Shown piece after piece: positions 8,371 to 16,747 of a stretch of 64,000 bases of DNA. Below the pieces are notes generated by a model that was not told the origin of the DNA, searched no databases, and saw only the letters and a list, made by a program, of their open reading frames with translations. Numbering within the stretch: position 1 is the stretch's first letter; every line of letters begins with the position of its first letter. The stretch is taken from positions 248,001 to 312,000 of the forward strand of contig CAWBRU010000005.1 in NCBI GenBank assembly GCA_963791325.1. Direction: 5' to 3'. This DNA is from JBEVJK01 sp963791325 (lineage in GTDB: Bacteria; Pseudomonadota; Alphaproteobacteria; Rhizobiales; Rhizobiaceae). The translations under genes were made by a program, and so were the position numbers.

Positions 8371-9090
8371 GACGGGTTTTCTTGGTTGGAACTACCGGGC
8401 AAGCGACGCAGCCCGGCCACAATGACTGGAGTTTCCGGCATCCTTCGCTGCGTTGCGAGATATCTGATGGGCCTACGCCCCCGTGCAGCCCCCCACCTTT
8501 TGGTGAATGGTACGGCACGGGGCTTATGAACCAGTCATTGGGCGTACCGGACTCCCCTGTCCGAGGTAGGCCGACCACCCTTTGAACAGCCGTCTGCGCC
8601 CTTCGGCGCGAGGCCGAGGCTCTCCCTTCTTGCGAAGGCTCGCCGGCTCGTATTCGCGCCGGTTTCGGGCATTCTATCCGAAACGATCTATTCGCACTGT
8701 TACTGAGATGGATGCACGGGAGGCAGGCAAATCATTGGAACTAGCTCCTATTACCGACTGGTCTTGCAGGGATGTCGAACGCAGACTTCTTCACCTTGGT
8801 CGGGGGCCGAGCCGAGCGCGCCGCAACAAGAAGCGCGCTGCTCAGGCGGAGGTGTATAGCGCCGTATGTCATAGCGTTGCGTTGGCGCTTCACCTCCGCC
8901 GCCGGCCGGGGGAAGGGAGGGGACTACCGGCATAGCAGACGACGAACCGTCTCGCGCAACACCACTCGAGACGTGCCGGCTCGGAACGACAGCCGCAAAA
9001 CAAGAATGACCCAGGGCCACGAGCGCACATAACGTCGTGAGAGATGAATGACGCTCATGCTGTTCGCGGCCTCAACCGAGGACTGAAAGC
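8371..9090. promoter_or_regulatory. Long structured divergent intergenic region of the secretion locus
   Basis: The region holds no credible gene and many inverted repeats. ATGACTGG (8422-8429) matches CCAGTCAT (8531-8538). GCCCCCGTGC (8477-8486) pairs with GCACGGGGC (8515-8523) around an inner CACC-TTTT-GGTG hairpin. A second hairpin pairs GGCGGAGGTG (8845-8854) with CACCTCCGCC (8891-8900), with inner AGCGCC (8858-8863) and GGCGCT (8884-8889). These could be regulator sites or a structured 5' leader of the Gly-rich protein gene. The start of that gene has a GAGG site about nine bases upstream. Confidence 0.5.
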
Positions 9091-10893
9091 ATGTCGAAAC
9101 CAACCAACGGCAACAACTTCGGCAATTTCTGGCTGGATCCGGAACATCAGGAGCAGAACCAGGATCAGAGCCAAGGCCAGGATCAGGGACAGGGACAAGG
9201 GCAGGGGCAGCTCGGCATCCAGCTGCAGGACCAGGGCCAGGCCCAGTACACCGAAACCGACAGCCAGAACGGCAACTGGAACGACAACGGCAATCTCAAC
9301 GGCAACGGCAACCTCAATGCCAATCTGAACGGCAACCTGGCGTTCAATGGCAACGAAAATGCCAATACCAACACCAGCACCAATACCAACAGCAACACCA
9401 ACACCACGACGGTCGGAGTGACCGTTGATCTCACCGGATTGACCCCGACCGACGATGATTTCGCCGATATCGACCTGACGCATTCCTCGGTCGGCAAGCT
9501 GTTCGTCAATCACGACGGCGAGATCAACTACAATCCGGGCGACGACGTGTCGTTCGATGACCTGCTCAACGGGTCGCTGACCGGCGCAGGCAACGACAAC
9601 GCCTTCATCCAGAACCAGACCAATGCGCTCGACGACCGCGACAGCGTGCGCGATGCCTCCGTCACCAATGACGGCGACTTCCGCCAGGACGGCAAGGCCG
9701 AAGGTGGCCACGCCGATGCCGGCGACGGCATCAGCGCGTCCGGTGCGGCCGGCGGTTCGGGCGGCTCGGACGCCACGGCCAATGGCGCCGAAGGCGGCTA
9801 TGGTGGCGCCTCGCTCGGCGGTGCCGCGCTGGGCGGCATCGGGCTCGGCGGCCATGCCGGCAGCCTGGCACTCGGCGGCGTGGCCGGCGGCGGTGCGTCG
9901 ACCGGCGGCGGTGCGGTCGGCGGCGGTGCGGTCGGCGGTGCCGGCGCGGCCGGCGGTGCCGGAACCGGGCTTGGCATCGGCCTTGGCGGTCTCGGCGTCG
10001 GCGTCGCCGGCGACGGCGGCTCGACCGGTGCCGGCGGTGCCGGCGGCAATGGCGGCAACGCCGCCGCGGGCAATGCCGGCCATGCCGATACCGGCAATGG
10101 CGGTGCAGGCAGCGGCGGTGACGGCGGCGAAGGCGGTGACGGCGGCAGCGGCGGCGACGACGCCTCCGGCGGCGACGCCGGCGCGCTCGGGATCGCGGCT
10201 TCGGTGCCGATCCTGCCGATCCACTCGGCGTTCGACGGTTCGGCCACGGCCGGCACGCAGGCCGGCGGCGGCGCCGGCGGGGATCCGGACGGCGGTGCCG
10301 GCGCTGCAGGTGGCGCAGGCGGGGCCGGTGCCGCCGGAGCGAGCGGCGCGGCCACGGGCGGCGGCTTCGCCGACATCAGCGGCGGCGCCGGCAGCTATGG
10401 CGGCCTGAGCGGCACGGCTGACGGCGGTGCCGGGACCGGCACGGGCTCCGGCACCGGGACCGGAACCGGCGCAGGAGTCGGCGGTCTCGGCGGAGCCGGC
10501 GGTGCAGCCGCAGGCGGTGCCGCGGCAGGCGGCGCGTCCAACGGCGGCGCGGCAACGGTCGGCGATGCGCTGGCCAGCGCTCTGGCCGGCGGCGGCGAAG
10601 GCGGTGCGGCGGCCGGCGGCTGGTCCTATGGCGGGGCCGGTGGCGCAGGCGGTGCCGGCGGCACGGCGACCACGGGGGCCGGCGGCGCCGGCGGCACGCT
10701 CGGCGAATGGGCCTCGCACAATGGCGATGACGGCTATCTGACGGGCACGTCGGAAGCCCATGCCGATGCCGGCCTGGACATGTCGGCCTTCAACCAGAGC
10801 ATCGTCATGGGAGCCAACCTGCTCGGCAATACCATCGACATGACGGTCGTCGGCCACGATCTGCACGCCGACTACACCAGCAGCGACGCCTGA
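9091..10893 (+). CDS. Q/N-rich, glycine/alanine-rich low-complexity protein, putative type I secreted matrix or adhesin protein
   Basis: A 600-residue protein. Residues about 15-55 are dominated by Gln-Gly-Asp repeats and 55-110 by Asn-rich repeats (NGNGN, NTNSNTNT), a prion-like composition. A unique domain covers about 110-210 and contains FIQNQTNALDDRDSV (about 171-185), a motif shared with the next protein. Residues about 215-560 are Gly/Ala-rich (GGAGG, GGDGG) without the regular nine-residue calcium-binding RTX pattern. The last 50 residues become non-repetitive (FNQSIVMGANLLGN). There is no signal peptide. The downstream ABC exporter and adaptor suggest signal-less type I secretion; a surface fibre or matrix role is inferred. 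Reverse-strand reading frames over it are composition shadows. Confidence 0.8.
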   Translation: MSKPTNGNNFGNFWLDPEHQEQNQDQSQGQDQGQGQGQGQLGIQLQDQGQAQYTETDSQNGNWNDNGNLNGNGNLNANLNGNLAFNGNENANTNTSTNTNSNTNTTTVGVTVDLTGLTPTDDDFADIDLTHSSVGKLFVNHDGEINYNPGDDVSFDDLLNGSLTGAGNDNAFIQNQTNALDDRDSVRDASVTNDGDFRQDGKAEGGHADAGDGISASGAAGGSGGSDATANGAEGGYGGASLGGAALGGIGLGGHAGSLALGGVAGGGASTGGGAVGGGAVGGAGAAGGAGTGLGIGLGGLGVGVAGDGGSTGAGGAGGNGGNAAAGNAGHADTGNGGAGSGGDGGEGGDGGSGGDDASGGDAGALGIAASVPILPIHSAFDGSATAGTQAGGGAGGDPDGGAGAAGGAGGAGAAGASGAATGGGFADISGGAGSYGGLSGTADGGAGTGTGSGTGTGTGAGVGGLGGAGGAAAGGAAAGGASNGGAATVGDALASALAGGGEGGAAAGGWSYGGAGGAGGAGGTATTGAGGAGGTLGEWASHNGDDGYLTGTSEAHADAGLDMSAFNQSIVMGANLLGNTIDMTVVGHDLHADYTSSDA

Positions 10894-10931
10894 CGGCGGA
10901 ACGCGGTTCCGCACGCGGGACCGCAAAGATG

Positions 10932-10958
10932 GCGCGCGGGGTCTGATGCCCCGCGCGC
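10932..10958 (+). promoter_or_regulatory. Intercistronic stem-loop between the two putative secreted-protein genes
   Basis: A perfect 10-bp stem, GCGCGCGGGG (10932-10941) with CCCCGCGCGC (10949-10958), closes a seven-base loop and is not followed by a T tract. It is more likely an mRNA-stabilising or attenuating hairpin than a full terminator, letting the first gene be expressed more than those after it. Confidence 0.5.
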
Positions 10959-11005
10959 TCCTCCCCGATAGGAATGCAGCATCGGCCTGAGTGGGGGCGG
11001 GGGCG

Positions 11006-13042
11006 ATGCCGGCGGAGACTGATCCAGTGTTGATGGATAAGATCACCGAATCGATCGCCCACTTCGTCGGGCTGTTCCACATGTCGGCGGAGCAGGCCCG
11101 TGCCCACAAGGATTTCCTCGAGTTCGAGGCGCTCAAGGCGGCGCAGCAGCACGAGGCCGAACTCAACCACGTCACCGTCGACGTGCGGGCGCCGCAGGAC
11201 CTCGTCGATTACGACCCGAGCCTCCACTACACCGCGCCCGGCCCGCAATGGGTGTGGGCGGCAGGATCCCCATCGCTCGCCGTGGATGCGCCGGACATCG
11301 GGGTCGCGGCGGTCAAGCATGCAATGCCGGGCGTCGTTCATCCCGCCGGGCAGACGGTTCACGTCTCGATTCCCGCTCCCGCAGCCCAGGTCGAGCATGT
11401 CGGCCAGGAGATGGAGCCGGCGGGTTCGGTGGTCGAGATCGTCCATCAGGTGAACTGGCTGAACGACGACGATTACGTCTCGGCCGGCGGCAGCGGGCTG
11501 ACCTTCACGCCGATCGACGGCAACGGGGCCGACATCCCGTCACTGCTGAATGCGGCGTCGCAATTCGATCCGCTCGGGCATGCGGGGATGCCGGGCAACG
11601 CCCAGGCCGCGGCCGAGTTCATCGTCGAGGCAGCGCAGTCGATCAAGGCGCTGGCGGCGACCGAGCAGGCCGATGGCGGCCATGACGGCGTGTTCGTCGC
11701 GGTCGGAGACACCATCGAGGGAACCTTCGTCAACGGCGAGCTGCTGGCGCAGGCCCCGGTTCTGGCGGATCATCTGCCCGAGCTGCCGGCAAGTGGCGGC
11801 CCGCCGGCTGCCATTGTGACCCAGACCAGCACCAGCCTCGAAATCTCCGTCGAGGTTCATGCCGGCTCCAACACGCTCGAAAACACCGCCGTCGTCAACA
11901 ACAGCTGGCTGACTGCGACGGTGCTCGCCACGCTCGGCAACCACGTCGAGATCAACGCCGTCATCCAGACCAATGTGTGGAGCGATGTCGATGCGGTCGG
12001 CTCCTCGCTCAGCGGCTGGACGCTCGATCCCGACCAGGTCACCCAAAGCTTCAACATCGCGGCCTTCACCCGCATCGATCCGATCAAGGATGCGCCCGGC
12101 GCGTCATCGCCGGCGAGCGACGACTTTCCCAAGGCTTGGGCGGTGACGGTGATTTACGGCGATCTGCTGATGATGAACTGGATCCAGCAGATCAGCTTCG
12201 TCAGCGACAACGATGTTCACATGCTGTCCTCGTCGGGCGTCAAGATGACGATCACCACCGGAGAGAACGTGGCCGAGAACCACGTCTCGATCGACGATTT
12301 GGGCTCGAATTACGACCTCATCTTCGTCGGCGGCAGCGTCTACAGCGGCAACTTCATCCAGCAGACCAACGTCCTGCTCGACGACGACCTGGTCGGCAGC
12401 GTGGCGGGTTTTCAGACGACCGGCACGGCGGCGCTGTCGACGAGCGGCAATCTGCTGTGGAACCAGGCCAGCATCACCACGATCGGCGGCGGCCCGGACA
12501 CGATCGATGCCTTGCCCGACGCTTACCGGCAGCTCGGCAACGGCCTCGCCTCGGGCAGCCAGACGATGCCGTACGACGTGCTCCATGACGGCAATTTCGC
12601 CGGGTTGATCGGGATCCGCGTCCTCTACGTCACCGGCAATCTGACCGACCTGCAATACGTCAAGCAGGTCAACGTGCTTGGCGATTCCGACCAGGTGGCG
12701 GTCGCGCTCAACACCGCCACCCAGGCCTTCCCGCAGGCCGACTGGGATGTCCAGACCGGCACCAATGTGCTGGTCAACATCGCCCAGATCGTCGACGTCA
12801 ACGCGATCGCCCAGACTTATGTCGCCGGCGACCACTATTCCGATGAGATCTTGATCCAGGCCGAGCTGATCTCCACCGACCCGCAGTTCGGCAGCCAGAA
12901 CCCCGACCATCTGGTCAACGAGGCGGTGGCCTTCCTGACCGACGACCATCTCACCCCGTCGATGCAGACGGACGATCCAACCCACATGCACGTCACGCAC
13001 GACGCCGTTCCGGCGGATCCGATGCAGAGCGTGACATCCTGA
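11006..13042 (+). CDS. Putative type I secreted beta-repeat protein
   Basis: A 678-residue protein of unknown fold. A motif of the form x-[IV]-x-Q-[TVI]-[NS]-V-x-x-D-x-D-x-V recurs about six times: near residues 146 (VHQVNWLNDDDYV), 318 (VIQTNVWSDVDAV), 392 (WIQQISFVSDNDV), 450 (FIQQTNVLLDDDLV), 551 (YVKQVNVLGDSDQV) and, weaker, 602. N-x-L-x-N-x-A-x-I strands (SNTLENTAVV, GNLLWNQASI, NVLVNIAQIV) precede several copies. This suggests a repetitive beta structure. There is no signal peptide or cysteine-rich region. It is the gene immediately before the exporter, hence a likely substrate. Start is uncertain: GTG at 10991, this ATG behind a G-rich stretch, or ATG at 11033. In my experience rhizobial relatives are often labelled only as type I secretion proteins. 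Confidence 0.75.
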   Translation: MPAETDPVLMDKITESIAHFVGLFHMSAEQARAHKDFLEFEALKAAQQHEAELNHVTVDVRAPQDLVDYDPSLHYTAPGPQWVWAAGSPSLAVDAPDIGVAAVKHAMPGVVHPAGQTVHVSIPAPAAQVEHVGQEMEPAGSVVEIVHQVNWLNDDDYVSAGGSGLTFTPIDGNGADIPSLLNAASQFDPLGHAGMPGNAQAAAEFIVEAAQSIKALAATEQADGGHDGVFVAVGDTIEGTFVNGELLAQAPVLADHLPELPASGGPPAAIVTQTSTSLEISVEVHAGSNTLENTAVVNNSWLTATVLATLGNHVEINAVIQTNVWSDVDAVGSSLSGWTLDPDQVTQSFNIAAFTRIDPIKDAPGASSPASDDFPKAWAVTVIYGDLLMMNWIQQISFVSDNDVHMLSSSGVKMTITTGENVAENHVSIDDLGSNYDLIFVGGSVYSGNFIQQTNVLLDDDLVGSVAGFQTTGTAALSTSGNLLWNQASITTIGGGPDTIDALPDAYRQLGNGLASGSQTMPYDVLHDGNFAGLIGIRVLYVTGNLTDLQYVKQVNVLGDSDQVAVALNTATQAFPQADWDVQTGTNVLVNIAQIVDVNAIAQTYVAGDHYSDEILIQAELISTDPQFGSQNPDHLVNEAVAFLTDDHLTPSMQTDDPTHMHVTHDAVPADPMQSVTS

Positions 13043-13065
13043 CCAGCGCTGCCGAGGAACGATCC

Positions 13066-15372
13066 ATGGACGACCAAGCCCCATCCTGGCGACGCGCCCC
13101 CGAGGCAGACGGCGCGGTTGCGACCGCAGCGCGCCCGGTCGAGCCGGATCAAGCCCGGCGCGCCGGTCCGGCCACCGACACGGCGCAGATCGATCGCTCG
13201 CTGGCCGCGTTGAATTCGCTGATCGACGAGATCAACCGCGCCGCCGCGCCGAAAGCCACCGATGAGGCCCCGGCAGCAGAGGACGGCGAGGATTGGCGCA
13301 CGGAGCTGGCCGCGCGGCTCGAGGCCGAGTTCGAGCCCGAGCCCGAGCCGGCCAGGGCCGAGCCGCTGCTGCCGGCCTCGGCCTGGGCGCAGCCGGCGGC
13401 AGCGCCGGCACCGCGGGCCGCTGCCCAGGCCGGCACGCCGCCCGGCCTGCCCAGGATCGAGAGGACGCCGCAGCCCGAAATGACGGCTGCGCCTCAGGCC
13501 CGTGTCGTCGAGCAGCCGAGCGCGGAGCAGCACCCGATCGCGGCCGCCCGCACGATCGAGGCCGACCGCGGTCCTCTGAAGGCCGAGCCGGCCGCGCCGC
13601 GCCAGGTGCCGGCCGAGCCGCAGCCGCAGCCGCGCGCCACGCCGAAGTTCCACAAGCGGCTGGGCCCGATCAATTTCGCCGACAATCTCAAGGCCGGCGT
13701 CCGCGCGGTGAAGAAGAACCTTTTGGTCGTGATGCTGTTCACCCTGGCCAGCAACGTCCTGGTGCTTGCCATCCCGGTCTATCTGTTCCAAATCTCCGAC
13801 CGGGTGCTGACCAGCCGCTCGCTCGATACGCTGGTGATGCTGACCGCCGTCATCGTCGGTGCGGTCGTCCTCCAATCGGTGCTCGACGCCATCCGCCGCT
13901 TCATCCTGATGCGCACGGCCGTCGAGGTTGCCGCCCAGCTCGGCGCGCCAATTCTGAGCGCAGCCGCACGCGCCTCGCTGCACAGCAACGGCCGCGAGTA
14001 CCAGACGCTGGGTGACCTCCAACAGCTGCGCTCGTTCCTGGTCTCGGGCACGCTGCTCTCCTTCCTCGACGCGCCGCTCGCGCCGCTGTTCATCGTCGCG
14101 GTGTTTCTGGTCCACCCGGATCTCGGCTTCATCGTCGTCGCCTCGACCCTCGTCCTGTTGACGATCGCGGTCGTCAACCAGAAGGTCACCCACGGCCCGT
14201 TCGGCGAGGCCAACGGCTTCCAGAGCCGGGCCAATCTGCATCTCGACTCGATGGCCCGCAACTCGCAGATCATCAACGCTCTGGCGATGATCCCCGAAGC
14301 GGTGAAGATCTGGGGCCGCGACACCGCCGGCTCGCTCAAATCGCAGATCGTCGCCCAGGACCGCAACATCATCTCGGCGGCGACCTCGAAATGCTCGCGC
14401 CTGCTCACCCAGGTGGCGATGCTCGGCTGGGGCGCCTATCTGTCGATCGAAGGCGAGCTCACCGGCGGCATGGTGATCGCCGCCTCGATCATCGCCGGGC
14501 GGGCTCTGGCCCCGGTGGAGGGCGCGATCGAAGGCTGGCACCAGTTCATCCAGTCGCGCGCCGCCTACAACCGCATCTCGTCGCTGCTCACCGCCTCGCC
14601 GCTCAACTTCGAGCGCCTCAATCTGCCGCGGCCGGAAGGCCGGCTCGACGTCGAACGGCTGCTCTATGTCCCGCAGGGAACCAAGCGCGTGGTTCTCAAC
14701 GGCATCAGCTTCTCGCTGGCGCCGGGCGATTCTCTCGCCATCATCGGCAATTCCGGTGCCGGCAAGACGACGCTGGGCAAGATGCTGGTCGGCTCGATCC
14801 TGCCGACCTCCGGCAATGTCCGTCTCGATTTGATGGATTTGCGCAACTGGGATCAGCGTCAGTTCGGCGAGAACATCGGCTATCTGCCGCAGGACGTGCA
14901 GCTCTTCCCGGCCTCGATCAAGGCCAATATCGCGCGCATGCGCGACGACGCCACGGATGCCGACATCTATCAGGCCGCCATGCTGGCGGATGTGCACGAG
15001 ATGATCGCCTCGTTCCCGCAGGGCTACGAGACCTTCGTCGCCGGCGACGGCGCGCCGCTGTCCGGCGGCCAGAAGCAGCGCATCGCCCTGGCGCGGGCCT
15101 TCTTCGGCAATCCGCGCATGGTGGTGCTCGACGAGCCCAACTCCAATCTCGACAGCGCCGGCGATGCTGCGCTGGCCCGGGCGCTCGCCCATGCCAAGCG
15201 CGAGAAGATCACCGTGATCACCATCACCCAGAGGCCGTCGCTGCTGCGCTGCGTGGACAAGATCCTGCTGCTCACCAACGGCACCGTGTCGCTGTTCGGC
15301 CATCGCCAGGAGGTTCTGGCAGCGCTCGCGGCACGCGGCATGAGCCCCGAAATGGCACTCGCCAAAGGCTAA
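13066..15372 (+). CDS. Type I secretion ABC transporter permease/ATPase (PrtD/PrsD-like)
   Basis: A 768-residue inner-membrane exporter that pairs with the following adaptor. Residues about 1-205 are an unusual disordered Pro/Ala/Glu-rich extension in place of the C39 peptidase-like domain of HlyB-type exporters. The membrane domain covers about 215-500 (KKNLLVVMLFTLASN, IPVYLFQISDRVL). The nucleotide-binding domain has Walker A GNSGAGKTT (about 560), signature LSGGQKQRIALARA (about 664), Walker B MVVLDEP (about 685) and an ITITQRP switch in which Q replaces the usual switch histidine. The start has a GAGGAAC site. It belongs to the operon starting at 9091. An outer-membrane TolC partner is not encoded in the window. 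Confidence 0.93.
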   Translation: MDDQAPSWRRAPEADGAVATAARPVEPDQARRAGPATDTAQIDRSLAALNSLIDEINRAAAPKATDEAPAAEDGEDWRTELAARLEAEFEPEPEPARAEPLLPASAWAQPAAAPAPRAAAQAGTPPGLPRIERTPQPEMTAAPQARVVEQPSAEQHPIAAARTIEADRGPLKAEPAAPRQVPAEPQPQPRATPKFHKRLGPINFADNLKAGVRAVKKNLLVVMLFTLASNVLVLAIPVYLFQISDRVLTSRSLDTLVMLTAVIVGAVVLQSVLDAIRRFILMRTAVEVAAQLGAPILSAAARASLHSNGREYQTLGDLQQLRSFLVSGTLLSFLDAPLAPLFIVAVFLVHPDLGFIVVASTLVLLTIAVVNQKVTHGPFGEANGFQSRANLHLDSMARNSQIINALAMIPEAVKIWGRDTAGSLKSQIVAQDRNIISAATSKCSRLLTQVAMLGWGAYLSIEGELTGGMVIAASIIAGRALAPVEGAIEGWHQFIQSRAAYNRISSLLTASPLNFERLNLPRPEGRLDVERLLYVPQGTKRVVLNGISFSLAPGDSLAIIGNSGAGKTTLGKMLVGSILPTSGNVRLDLMDLRNWDQRQFGENIGYLPQDVQLFPASIKANIARMRDDATDADIYQAAMLADVHEMIASFPQGYETFVAGDGAPLSGGQKQRIALARAFFGNPRMVVLDEPNSNLDSAGDAALARALAHAKREKITVITITQRPSLLRCVDKILLLTNGTVSLFGHRQEVLAALAARGMSPEMALAKG

Positions 15373-15384
15373 GGAACCGGTTCG

Positions 15385-16731
15385 ATGACCCTCACCTCCG
15401 AAGCCGGCAGCATGCACGACCTCGCCTGGTACGCCGACGTGCCGCGCTCGATCCGCAAGCATGCGATCATCGGGCTGACCCTGACCATCGGCTGCTTCGG
15501 CGCCTTCGGCGTCTGGGGCGCGACGGCGCCGCTGGCCGCGGCGGTGATCACCCAGGGCACGTTCGTGGCCACCGGCCAGAACAAGATCGTGCAGCACCTG
15601 GAAGGCGGCATCATCAAGGACCTGCTGGTCAACGAGGGCGATTTCGTCAAAGTCAATCAGCCGCTGGTGCGGCTCGACGAGACGACGGCGCGGGTCAACG
15701 AGCGCCAGGTCTTCCTGCGGCGGCTCCGGCTGGAGGGCATCGTCGCGCGGCTGTCCGGGGAAGCCGAGGGCCTGCCGCGCATCGAGTTTCCGAAAATCAT
15801 CCTCGACAACCGCAAGGATGACGACGTCGAATCCATCATCGCCAGCCAGGACCTCAACTTCCAGGCTTCGCGCAGCAAGCTGAACAGCGAGATTGCGCTG
15901 GTCACGGAAAACATCACGTCGCTCAAATTCCGCGCCAAGGGTTTCCAGGATCAGGGCGTCTCGATGCGCAAGCAGCTGGCGCTGCTCGAGGAGGAACGGG
16001 TCGGCAAGCAGCAGCTGTTGGAAAAGGGCTTGCTGCGCAAGACCGAGATCAAGGCGATCGAGCGCGCCATCGCCGATGCGGAAGGCCAGGTCGCCCGCCT
16101 CGATGCCGAGGTGGCGGAAACCAATTCGCAGATCAGCAAGCTCGACCGCCAGGTGGAGCAGACCGTCGGCGCCTACAAGCAGGCGGCGCTCGATGAGCTG
16201 CAGAACGCCGAAGCCGAGCTCGATTCGGTGCGGGAAAAGTCGCTCGAGGCCGAGAACGTGCTGCAGCGCTCGACCATCCTGTCGCCGGTCGCCGGCACTG
16301 TCGTGCGCATGCTCTACCATACGTCCGGCGGCGTCATCGAAAGCGGCAAGAGCATCATGGAGATTCTGCCCGCCGACGTGCCGCTGATCATCGAGACCCA
16401 GGTGCCGCGCACCGAGATCGACAATGTCCGCGTCGGCCAGAAGGCGACCGTGCGCCTGTCGGCGCTCAACCAGCGCACCACGCCGGTGCTCAGCGGCGAG
16501 ATCTTCTACGTCTCGGCCGACTCGCTCGCCGACCCGTCGGGCGATGCCAAGCGGGAGGTCTATATCGCCCGCGTCAACCTGCCGCCGAGCGAGCTGGCGC
16601 GGGTCAAGGGGTTCTCGCCGACGCCCGGAATGCCGGTCGATGTGATGATCCAGACGCGCGAGCGCACCTTCTTCGCCTATTTGACCAAGCCGATCGCCGA
16701 CAGCATGTCACGCGCCTTCATGGAGCCGTGA
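15385..16731 (+). CDS. HlyD family type I secretion periplasmic adaptor (PrtE/PrsE-like)
   Basis: A 448-residue membrane fusion protein that links the ABC exporter to an outer-membrane channel. One membrane segment sits at about residues 28-50 (IIGLTLTIGCFGAFGVWG). A split biotinyl-lipoyl domain follows (QHLEGGIIKDLLVNEGDFV, about 70-90), then a long coiled-coil hairpin (about 110-300), and the second lipoyl half with ILSPVAGTVVRM (about 302-313). The C-terminal beta-barrel ends with the common PGMPVDVMIQT. It starts 12 bases after the exporter gene behind AAGGAACC. Length and order match the PrtE group. Confidence 0.93.
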   Translation: MTLTSEAGSMHDLAWYADVPRSIRKHAIIGLTLTIGCFGAFGVWGATAPLAAAVITQGTFVATGQNKIVQHLEGGIIKDLLVNEGDFVKVNQPLVRLDETTARVNERQVFLRRLRLEGIVARLSGEAEGLPRIEFPKIILDNRKDDDVESIIASQDLNFQASRSKLNSEIALVTENITSLKFRAKGFQDQGVSMRKQLALLEEERVGKQQLLEKGLLRKTEIKAIERAIADAEGQVARLDAEVAETNSQISKLDRQVEQTVGAYKQAALDELQNAEAELDSVREKSLEAENVLQRSTILSPVAGTVVRMLYHTSGGVIESGKSIMEILPADVPLIIETQVPRTEIDNVRVGQKATVRLSALNQRTTPVLSGEIFYVSADSLADPSGDAKREVYIARVNLPPSELARVKGFSPTPGMPVDVMIQTRERTFFAYLTKPIADSMSRAFMEP

Positions 16732-16747
16732 TCTTCCCGGCGGGGGC

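Noticed and set aside
8582..8935. A 117-codon rightward frame in the long intergenic region
   Set aside because: Arg-rich, overlaps inverted repeats, no ribosome site and no recognisable domain.
9700..10770. RTX calcium-binding repeats in the Gly-rich protein
   Set aside because: GGDGG stretches occur but without the regular nine-residue spacing and hydrophobic ninth position.
9055..11175. A 706-codon leftward frame under the Gly-rich protein
   Set aside because: It mirrors the repetitive sense sequence (Ala/Gly runs) and has no independent start or family.
12835..16320. A 1161-codon leftward open frame across the exporter and adaptor genes
   Set aside because: It is antisense to three well-supported genes, Arg/Gly/Asp-rich and without any recognisable domain; long antisense frames are common at this GC content.
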